64,000 nt of DNA. Origin: Isoetes taiwanensis (taxonomy: Eukaryota > Streptophyta > Lycopodiopsida > Isoetales > Isoetaceae). Positions within the stretch are counted from its first letter, which is position 1, and every line of letters begins with the position of its first letter. Below the pieces are notes generated by a model that was not told where the DNA came from, made no database searches, and saw nothing but the letters and a program-made list of their open reading frames with translations. The position numbers were made by a program, and so were the translations under genes. The stretch lies in contig JAJEKV010000027.1 in assembly GCA_021234155.1 (NCBI GenBank), forward strand, positions 11,730,716 to 11,794,715, given 5' to 3'. Below are positions 56,430-64,000 of the stretch, piece by piece.

Positions 56430-59400
56430 ATGGCAGCGACAGTAAGCATGACTTCTCCAGGTAAGTTGCAATCTATGCATTTACCATTTGATGCTAATGG
56501 AGTTTGCACTGTGAATAACAATCTAGTTTCACAATGTTTTGGCTTCCAACCGGGTAGTGTGATGTTGCAACAAGTGTCGGCAGATAGTGATGTGGATTCC
56601 TTGACATACGTTCTTAAGCTAAACAGAGATGGAGTTTATGTGATTGATAGAGAATTTGGATCACGTGTAATTGTGACTGGTATCCCTGAGATTATTAGTT
56701 CTCCAGCATGCCCCATAGTTGTGGACTCACCTAAATCTATGGAATCCAATGTAATTGAGAGGTCAATGTTCGATTACTTGATCACAAATGGTGGCAATAG
56801 TAAATTGAAGGCTTGGGCACTTGAGGTTGGTACAACTGTAAGGGTGAACCATTTTCCAAAGTGTTATAATGGTACTGTAGTTTATGAACTCCCATGTGAA
56901 AAGAAATGTTCCAAACCCATGTCGGGAATGGAACAGAACATGGATCCTCACGTCTGGTCCGACCCTTCTCATACAGTTGTCCCTAGTTTTCCAGGTTGTG
57001 TCAAGTTATCCCACTGTTGTGGCCACTTGCAATGCAAAAATACGAGTTGTGAATGTGTTTTAGGAACTGGGGAACCAAATGAGGTGCAATGGAGAGGGAC
57101 CTTGAGGCATACACCAGATATTGGAGAACTATCTATTGCCAATGGGTCGCTGAATTGTATATTCTGTAGGGAGCGGCCAGAATGTGTAAGTCAATGCGCA
57201 TGCAAAATGTACTACTGCTTCCCAGATAATACAAATTTTACCAGGTTGGCATTTCACATAGGCATTCACAACCATCCTGTTAGAGTTGCAGAGTCAAGAG
57301 AAAGTGTGTACGTGGCTAAGGCACTTCTAAACACGTCATCAACCACCAAAGGAACCCGAGAAACACAGCACGAGCTTGCAACCGACTTTGTGAATGGGAA
57401 TATTATTTCTGAGGAAGAAATCTCGACTTTTCAGACACTTGATTCTGCGGGTGTGGATAAATTCCTTCAAAAATTAGAACCATTGAATAACCAGCGAAGG
57501 TATTGTGCTCGTTTTCTTTATAATTTACATTGTAGGTCAAGGAAGGGAATTTATTTTTAACAATTAGGTAATTCGATTCACGAAGGTGGATTCATAAAGC
57601 TAAGGCTCGAAACAAAAAGGAGGAGATGAGTTCTCTCAAATTTTGTATTTGAAACAACATAGTAGATACCAGTACTTCCATGGTTCAGTGTTTCCTTACC
57701 AATTACACGACGACGAGAATGAAAGATGTTACATATTCAAGATGTCTACCGTTGGACCTGGTTCAGGAGTGGATCTGGTAAACAGGATGCGTCCAGGTGG
57801 GGATCTGCAACATAGCTGGGTTCATTTCGATCACGTCAAACGTATTCCCACTTGGACAACATTGGGGTGTCATGTCTATGATCCCAGGTAAGTTGCTTTC
57901 TACATTATGTATTTTTTGCAATATGTTATTTCTACAAGTTAAGTAACATAATCTTTATTATTAGAATAAGATCTCTCCAAACCATTGCCTTGTGCGACAT
58001 GAAAACTGAGGATTACATTGCACAGAGATTGTTTTGGGAAAAATTAAATAAGGTGATGGTAAGCAAAGGATTTCCAGAAGCTGAATTTAGAAAATTCATG
58101 GCTGATGAAGCCCAGGCTAACTGGACAGCAGTACGAGATGTGTACAATAATGGTCAGGAGATAGTAGGTGGAGAGCGTTCGTGTCAATTTCATTTCGAAC
58201 AGTGCTTACAACGTCATACAAATAAATACATTTATGAGGCCTTTCGACTTGAGCATTTGGACCTATGCAGGAAATGGAGGAATGCAGAGACCATTGAGAT
58301 TGCAAAAAATATTTATCATAAAATTATAGATTGGTGGCCTGGAAAAGCTGACGAGGTGGACATTAAATCCTTAGCTTCATGGTTGGCTTGGTGGCATCAG
58401 AGGGTCAGCAAGTGGGGAAATTACATGCTTACAGGAATGGATATAGCCAGTGCCATACATGTCCCTCAGACTAACCTGTCAGAATCCAGGCATGGAAGCT
58501 GGTTAGCAGCTAGGGGATACCGAAAGACTATGAGTTTATATGATGCGTGTGTGTTTGACATGACAGAAGCACTCTTGCAAAGTTCTAGATACAAGGCATG
58601 GTTGGAGGGTAGACATTTGGGAACAGGGCCTAATGTTTCAAATCTGTTGGGAAGATTAGAAAGAAATGTTGGCTCCAAAATAAGCCCTATGCAAGGAGTG
58701 AATGCTATTAATGAGCAAGTGTCCAGGAGTGGAATGCCAGAATATAATCCTGGATCTGGTGGTAATAACCGAACCATCTTGAGAAAGACATCCACAGTTG
58801 GTAACTTTGAAGCAGGAAGTCACCGACCAGACAAGGTAACCTGCACTATGTCACGTTCACGAATGGCTGACTCAGCGAGAAGGACAATAGACTTTGATAA
58901 TCCACAACTTAGAGTAATAGAAGTAGATATCCATCAGGCTAGTTGGGCTTTGAGGAGGACACTTGCCGGCAGTGATGTGAAATGTATGGGTAGAGTATCC
59001 AAGACTGGCCGCAAATGCCAAACACGCATTAACGTAGGGAACAAATCCATTGTTGCTCCTTCTTTCTATGGAATCAGAAAACATCGAAATGGAGAGCAAG
59101 AACAAATCATGTGGTTTTGTTCAACCAATGTGCAGCACACATGGTATCCCGATTACAGTATAGTCTGTGTTCCTAGCAGACCTAGTAGTTGGCCAGTAGC
59201 TACAGGAGTCAACATCAAGGACGAAGAATTACAAGTGTTGCTGAGTAGCGGTTTTGAGGTGAGAGGGTTGTCATCGACATGTACTCAGTATTCCACTGAA
59301 ATTTCTTCAAATGAGCCCCGAGGTGCAAAAGAGTAGTGTCAGAGTTAGAAATGGAAGACGTGTCAATAAAAGGGCTAGATTAAGTAATGATGAAGACGTG

Positions 59401-59703
59401 AACCTGGAGCGAAGTTTTGATATGGAAGCAGAGGTAGTTAGTAAACATATTGTCAGTCGGGGAAAACATGTGATTTATGAGCTTAGAAGGGAAACCAACA
59501 TATACAAAATTGAGGTGAGTACAAATCCGAAATGCAGTTGTCCAGAATTCATGAAACATGAGTGCAAGGGTAGGTTCCTACTCTGCAAGCACATGTGTTA
59601 TGTCTACAACAAGGTGTTGGGACGAAATCCAAAAGACAACAAGGAGGTGATTCAAGCTGTCTTGACAGATGCTACATTGGCCATGCTTTTAGGTGCTGAG
59701 TGA
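56430..59703 (+). pseudogene. MULE transposase with SWIM zinc finger
   Basis: Starts MAATVSMTSPG. A Cys-rich segment (CGHLQCKNTSCECVLG; CIFCRERPECVSQCACKMYY) and FHIGIHNHPV precede the core. After a broken stretch (57,540-57,645) it continues YLKQHSRYQYFHGSVFPYQ to VHFDHVKRIPTWTTLGCHVY, with a real intron (donor GTAAGT at 57,890, acceptor TTATTAG at about 57,965). Then ALCDMKTEDYIAQRLFWEKL, FMADEAQANWTAVRDVYNNG and CQFHFEQCLQRHTNKYI give candidate D-D-E residues (HFD, ADE, FHFE). The tail (59,311-59,703) has KCSCPEFMKHECKGRF..CKH, a SWIM C-x-C..C-x-H finger. Frame changes at about 57,550-57,640 and 59,310 make it inactive unless introns were missed. Confidence 0.85.
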
Positions 59704-59841
59704 AATTGTCAAAAGTAATATTGGTATTGAGTACTTCTAAGTGATGTCGAGAAAAATTGTAATATTCCAGTTGTTTAATTCCAGCTTTTATTTTCAAAGA
59801 ATCAACTATCTTTGATGGATGAGAGAGGGTCATAATTAAAT

Positions 59842-59912
59842 GGAATATACGAATATTCCATACAGAAAAACTTGAAAACATGTTTTGAAAAAACATATAA
59901 AAAATTACACTC
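59842..59912 (+). repeat. MULE right terminal inverted repeat
   Basis: Complement reads GAGTGTAATTTTTTATATG, GTTTTTTCAAAACATGTTTT, then GGAATATTCGTATATTCC, matching the left repeat in order. It is followed by TAGATTTGG. Confidence 0.8.
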
Positions 59913-59921
59913 TAGATTTGG

Positions 59922-60472
59922 ATAGCCATTAATTATTGAATTCAAATACAACCTCCAACAAGAAAGTTCGGTATTTTACCAAGAAACTTTGGTGTTTTAG
60001 ATAAGTCAAAAGAAATTACATCCCATTAACTAGTCGTGCCATGGATATGTTGCCAAGGCGATATAAGTGAAATCAAGATAGCATGCTAGATCTTGTTGTA
60101 GTAGAAGGGCCTTCAAGTAAGCCACTTTGCGATGAAGAATTCTTGCTCAATCCTTGATAGTAGGTTGATACGTACTTTAATAAATCCATTCAGTTTTATA
60201 CATGAGGGGGTTTGTGTCACAAGCTTGTACTTGCGTTAACCTTTTTGTGCTGGCATCTCTTATTTAATTGAAACTAAACAACCACCTCAACATTACGTAG
60301 CTTGATGTGTATTTGTTATGTGTTGCCTTTGGGGGAGTAGTCATGCTGTCTTGAAATACCTTTGCAGTACTCATGGTGTCTTTAAAAATGGGGCAATGGC
60401 ATTCCGCAGTGCTGGCCACCCATATATGATGTATGTGACTTGCTCCCATATACTAGCATGTTACCAATTTCT
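59922..60472. other. Intergenic DNA between the MULE and TruA copy D
   Basis: No gene or repeat that I can support. Confidence 0.4.
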
Positions 60473-62955
60473 TTAGTTAATGATAAACTTCGCATTGACG
60501 ACATCCTGATATCCCACTTCAGCCAAACAAAGCCCCATAGAAGGTGCTGAGGTAGCTGATGCACGCCTATCTTTATGCTCCATGATTCTCAACAGTCCAT
60601 CTTCTGCTGCTCCAGCTGCAGCCTCCCTCAAAGCAGTGGCAACAAGTACCCTTACCATCTACATGAACAGCAACAAAGCAACCTAGAATTAAAGCTTTTA
60701 ATTGCATAAATAGTATAGAAACCCTCTGGAATTTCAAAACCCTTGAATTTCAATAAACTAAAACTAAAGAAAAGAAAACACCACCTTGTGCAAAAATCTA
60801 TTTGCTACAAGCTCGACTAAGATGATTTTGGTTTCTTCCTTTGTATCTAGACCTTCCCGCGAAAAAACTAAAAACAATCTTTAAGATATCCAAGGATCGA
60901 AAACTACTTGCTAAAATTTGAATTCAATATGACCTTGAACATGAACAAGACTATGAACAAAGACAAAGGGTGGGTAATAACATGCAAGCCTCAGAATTTT
61001 TAAAGGTCTTAAATTTGTAGACATGCAATTTCCACAAGTAGAAACGCCCACTGCCTACCTCTTTGTATGAAGGTAACACAGAAGCAGCTGCACGTGCATG
61101 GTACATTGTGCATTCAGTTGGTTCCCCGCTGTGGAAGCATCAAAATAATGAATGCCAAATATTGTAACAAAAGAAACAATTATCATTATAAAAATGCAGT
61201 TTACCTGCTCCTTGCAATCTTCGTGTCTCGTGCAAAGACTGCATATGATAGACACTTGCCCTCGAGTTTACGCAATAGCTTGTCGACTCTTGAAACATCC
61301 AAAGCTTCAGGAATGTGCATACCATTCCCATAAACTTGATTTGGCTTATCGATGTACTCCCTACATCTAACTTGGACTTCCAACTGCACTTCTTTCTCCA
61401 GCATCCAAAATGCCATCAGCCTCACTTCTTTTCAATGGGAGTATATAAATATAACGTCGCCATTTTGCAGAAAAATTGGGAAGGAAGCTCCTTGGGACCT
61501 ACTTGTAACAATGTTTTATTCTCTTTGGGCAGAGGACTTAATATTATAACAATGCAAGTACATGCTTCTATGTATCTCTTTTAACAAAGTTTTTATCCCA
61601 GCCCAAACTCTTTATCCATGTAAGGAGGATGTTCTCACCTCCATAACATTTACTGTACGAAGTGTAAAGAGGGCAATTGCATTAATGACTGCCTCGATCT
61701 CTTTGACGTCTACATCTTGCATCCATGTGTCTACCTTCCATATATACACATAAAGTGCCTATTAGTCATTAGCTTTAAAGATTAGATCAGGAATAAGTTA
61801 CATAAGGCTGCACATTACAAGTTAGTACAAGCACCTAATATTTACAGGCAATAAGCATATATCACAACTATTCGAAATGCAAAAGATAACAAGTATTTGA
61901 AGTGCAAAACATAACATTTAACACTCATAGAGTAGAGGCCAGATAATCTTCTTGTGTCCCCATATAAATTTTTTTTGTTTTAGTACAGGTCCCATGGGCC
62001 AATCATGTTCTCCTGCAAATAAAAACACAACAAAATATCGTACGTATACCAGATTCACAGAAAGAGCAAACTTGTCCCACATCATGAACCCCCTTATCAG
62101 TGCGACCAGCAACAGATACTGCTGCTTCAATGGGATGCCCTTATAAGAAAACCTAACCGAGGCAAAACATGTGAAACTTCAAACAATTTCTGGTTCCCCA
62201 TTTCTCTTCAGTTAGATAAGCTATAGAGTGTTGAAGGACATAGAAAGTACCTTTGAACAGTCAAAAAGCCAGTTTGTTTCTGCCATCCCACAAACGCTGT
62301 CCCTAAATAAGTGATTACTAGTTTAATCATTTTTCTGCAATAATGCAAGTCCAACTCTCTTTTCTTGTGTTAATATGTCTGATCCTTTTCAGCAAATTTG
62401 AGAGCAGATTTTTAGGTGATTGCCTTGTGAAGATGACGGTCCATATACATGATCAAATTTGAAGAGCTTTTCTTCTGCTAAACATGTTACTTGAATCTCA
62501 TTTCTGGAAAGTTGACAAGAACAAGGATTTGTCTGCCTCGCCATCTTCCAGAGGTTTTACTCTACAAAATGCTCTTATATTTCATGAGAACCGTTAAGAA
62601 AACTAGACTTGAGCTTAAGAAAGGGGCAAAGAAACCAAGAAACGAACTCATGCTTACTTCTAAGGTTGATCAGGCGAGTTAGAAGACGGCGAGTCTTGTT
62701 GGAAACGGTATATGCAGCCCGGAGAATGAAAGCCTCATCTACAAATAACCCACATCTTATTTTCTGAGACTGCACAAAAACTTGCACATCAAAAAATGGC
62801 GAAAACAAACCTTCAGTAGATCTCTTCAAGATTGTTTCCGGTGCATCAGATTGGACAGTCTGCCCTATCAGTTACCCGGTTGGAACATCCTCGATCCAGA
62901 ACGCAGGAGATTGCCAATTTACAGGCAACAATGGGTCTGGAGCAGTCACCAGCAT
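60473..62955 (-). pseudogene. tRNA pseudouridine synthase (TruA-like), copy D
   Basis: Exons on the minus strand: KLVITYLGTAFVGWQKQTGF then LTVQ with GT donor (62,330-62,255); VSVAGRTDKGVHDVGQVCSF (about 62,120-62,060, with the catalytic Asp); IEAVINAIAPF-type exon (about 61,730-61,645); VPRSFLPNFSAKWRRYIYIL to LSYAVFARDTKIARS (61,510-61,205, one frameshift after DAGE); EPTECTMYHARAAASVLP (61,125-61,060); C-terminal VRVLVATALREAAAGAAEDG, LLRIMEHKDRRASATSAPSM, GLCLAEVGYQ (60,655-60,475). It retains the last exon that copy C lost. The upstream ORF from ATG 62,955 (MLVTAPDPLLPVNWQSPAFW, a TAA or GTAACT donor, then RSTEGLFSPFFDVQVFVQ) is of uncertain identity. The frameshift makes it a probable pseudogene. 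Confidence 0.82.
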
Positions 62956-63045
62956 ATCCTAGGTATATTCCAGCATATACTTAGGATATGCCACAAACCC
63001 ACATAAGCGAGGGTTTGCCCCCCTAGGGGCAACCCAAAAAAAGAA
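62940..63045 (-). repeat. Palindrome module, copy 3
   Basis: Same module as at 40,573 in reverse orientation, next to the 3' flank of DUF1685 copy D. The ATG of MLVTA is at 62,955-62,953. Confidence 0.75.
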
Positions 63046-63197
63046 AGACTTAATAGAAATTTACACCAATTTCAAAAGAAAATTGAATTTATTGCAAGAC
63101 AAAATTAATTGATTGGTTTTCACCCTATTGAGATAGTAGAAGATACAGTTAAATAGAATTATAATGTTGCAAAGCCTTATTCGAAGATGCATCTATT

Positions 63198-63854
63198 TCA
63201 CATGCTTGCTTCTTTTTCTTCTTCATATTCACATGCCTTTTTCTCTTCTTTGCAAAGGTTGACAATTTGTGATTGTCGACAATTGCAAGCAACACTCTTG
63301 GCCCACAACTTAATCATTTCAAGCTTGTGGGGATCAAGCTTTCTAGGAGAATATAGTTTGGAGCCACTAACAACACGTCTTAGATTAGACTTACCATGAT
63401 CAGGACCTCTAGGAGGGCTAGATTCAACACTCATTTGTTCTACATCCAAATGAGAAGTAGGAGATTGAAGGAAAGATTCAAGTAGGGTTTCTTTTGCAAT
63501 GAATTGTGCATCATATCCTTTTTTCCCTTCTCCTTCTCCTACGCTTTTTGACGATGATGGCGAGGTCACATAACACATTTGGAGTGCGGGAAGGACATCC
63601 CAGAGTGTAGGATGACCTTGCTCAAACCCAAAACCCAAATCAATGCATCCCTCGAGTTCTGTAAAATCGTCTTCATTTAGCTTCACGTTTAGCTTCGAGA
63701 GATCTGAAGTGGAAACTGAGGATCTCAATCTTCGTAGGGCCCTTCTTTTTTTCCATACCTCCTCATAACCCTCTCCAAGGACGCTACTTGTACCTAGATC
63801 AGATTTAGATTTGAGCAACTTTGAAGGCCGTCTTGATGTTTTGTTTTGCTCCAT
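63198..63854 (-). CDS. DUF1685 family protein, copy D
   Basis: Intact 218-residue ORF with both family blocks: DDFTELEGCIDLGFGFEQGH and LWDVLPALQMCYV in the first half, SPRKLDPHKLEMIKLWAKSV then ACNCRQ near the end (one W-to-L change against copy A). The tail ends EEEKEASM. Start is supported by the TATATAAAAC box upstream (about 63,943-63,952, minus strand). A divergent DUF1853 gene would be expected beyond the right window edge. Possibly functional. Confidence 0.82.
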   Translation of the reverse strand: MEQNKTSRRPSKLLKSKSDLGTSSVLGEGYEEVWKKRRALRRLRSSVSTSDLSKLNVKLNEDDFTELEGCIDLGFGFEQGHPTLWDVLPALQMCYVTSPSSSKSVGEGEGKKGYDAQFIAKETLLESFLQSPTSHLDVEQMSVESSPPRGPDHGKSNLRRVVSGSKLYSPRKLDPHKLEMIKLWAKSVACNCRQSQIVNLCKEEKKACEYEEEKEASM

Positions 63855-64000
63855 AACTTATTTTTGAAGATCAGATTTAGATTTGAGCAACTTTGAAGAC
63901 CGTCTCGATGTTTTGTTCTGCTCTCAAATGCGAATGCCAACGTTTTATATAGTCTATTTTTGAGCCCTTTTTTTGGCGCCTTTTTTGGCCTTTTATGCTG
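63855..64000. promoter_or_regulatory. Promoter region of copy D
   Basis: Contains the partial tandem copy of the DUF1685 5' coding end (63,862-63,925) and the TATA box. It matches 39,691-39,840 of copy C base for base over most of its length and is cut by the window end. Confidence 0.6.

Larger units (their letters stand above)
47236..59912 (+). mobile_element. Mutator-like element with divergent transposase and methyltransferase-like genes
   Basis: Bounded by a perfect 9-bp direct repeat TAGATTTGG (47,227-47,235 and 59,913-59,921), the normal Mutator target-duplication length. The ends are imperfect inverted repeats of about 70 bp. Inside, a MULE transposase with SWIM zinc finger runs rightward and a DNA-methyltransferase-like gene runs leftward from a common central region (55.6-56.4 kb). 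A truncated LTR retrotransposon (about 48,090-54,994) inserted in the second gene, so the element would be roughly 5.8 kb without it. Confidence 0.85.
60666..64000 (-). repeat. Inverted segmental duplication, right arm
   Basis: Reverse complement of 39,691-42,942. The homology starts at AACAGCAACAAAGCAACC (60,666) and runs off the window at 64,000. Confidence 0.9.

Overview
This window is plant nuclear DNA: about 64 kb with few genes, mostly transposons and duplicated or broken gene copies. The plant assignment rests on a DUF1685 protein family (known from land plants), a plant-type kinesin-14 fragment, retrotransposon primer sites matching plant initiator tRNA-Met, short exons with GT..AG introns, and MULE, hAT and MITE elements. 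The low gene density and many diverged copies would suit a large genome such as a gymnosperm, but that is only an inference. I see no rRNA, tRNA, organellar or bacterial segments.

Backbone of the locus. A head-to-head gene pair occurs repeatedly. One gene encodes a DUF1853 protein (PF08907; the family is best known from bacteria). The other encodes a small DUF1685 protein of about 217 aa. They share a bidirectional promoter of about 300-600 bp. Copy A (3.3-6.5 kb) is the best preserved. Copy B (21.5-25.1 kb) has a decayed DUF1853 gene, carries a SINE, and has its DUF1685 3' end split by about 4.1 kb of inserted DNA, with the tail at 29.2 kb. Copy C (37.8-40.4 kb) is a pseudogene pair. Copy D (63.2 kb to the right edge, minus strand) keeps an intact DUF1685 ORF. 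Downstream of C and D lies a broken tRNA pseudouridine synthase (TruA-like) gene. C plus TruA and D plus TruA form an inverted duplication with arms of about 3.3 kb, about 17.7 kb apart. A fifth partial DUF1853 copy (E) is fused into the truncated TruA of copy C at 42,942.

Transposons. From 13.6 to 20.2 kb a ZNF862/KIAA1586-like hAT transposase relic is split by a 5,231-bp Ty3/Gypsy element. This element has LTRs of only 132 bp and a perfect 5-bp target duplication. From 47,236 to 59,912 lies a Mutator-like element bounded by about 70-bp imperfect inverted repeats and a perfect 9-bp target duplication. It carries a SWIM-zinc-finger transposase on the plus strand and, divergently, a gene on the minus strand with an N4/N6-type DNA methyltransferase motif. 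That second gene is split by a truncated LTR retrotransposon (about 48,090-54,994). Between its primer-binding site and its gag, the retrotransposon holds two GC-rich unrecognised transcription units. Each unit has its own TATA box and a pair of about 65-nt palindromes upstream. This is the most unusual architecture in the window. Smaller elements are two Tourist-like MITEs in opposite orientation, a 321-bp MITE, a SINE and a CACTA-like relic.

Other recognisable pieces are a kinesin-14 motor fragment (45.9-46.8 kb), a Crypton/QRICH1-like tyrosine-recombinase fragment (44.4-45.3 kb), and two fragments of one unrecognised protein family (3-170 and 7.9-8.4 kb). The remaining kilobases are AT-rich, intron-like or intergenic, with no gene I can support.
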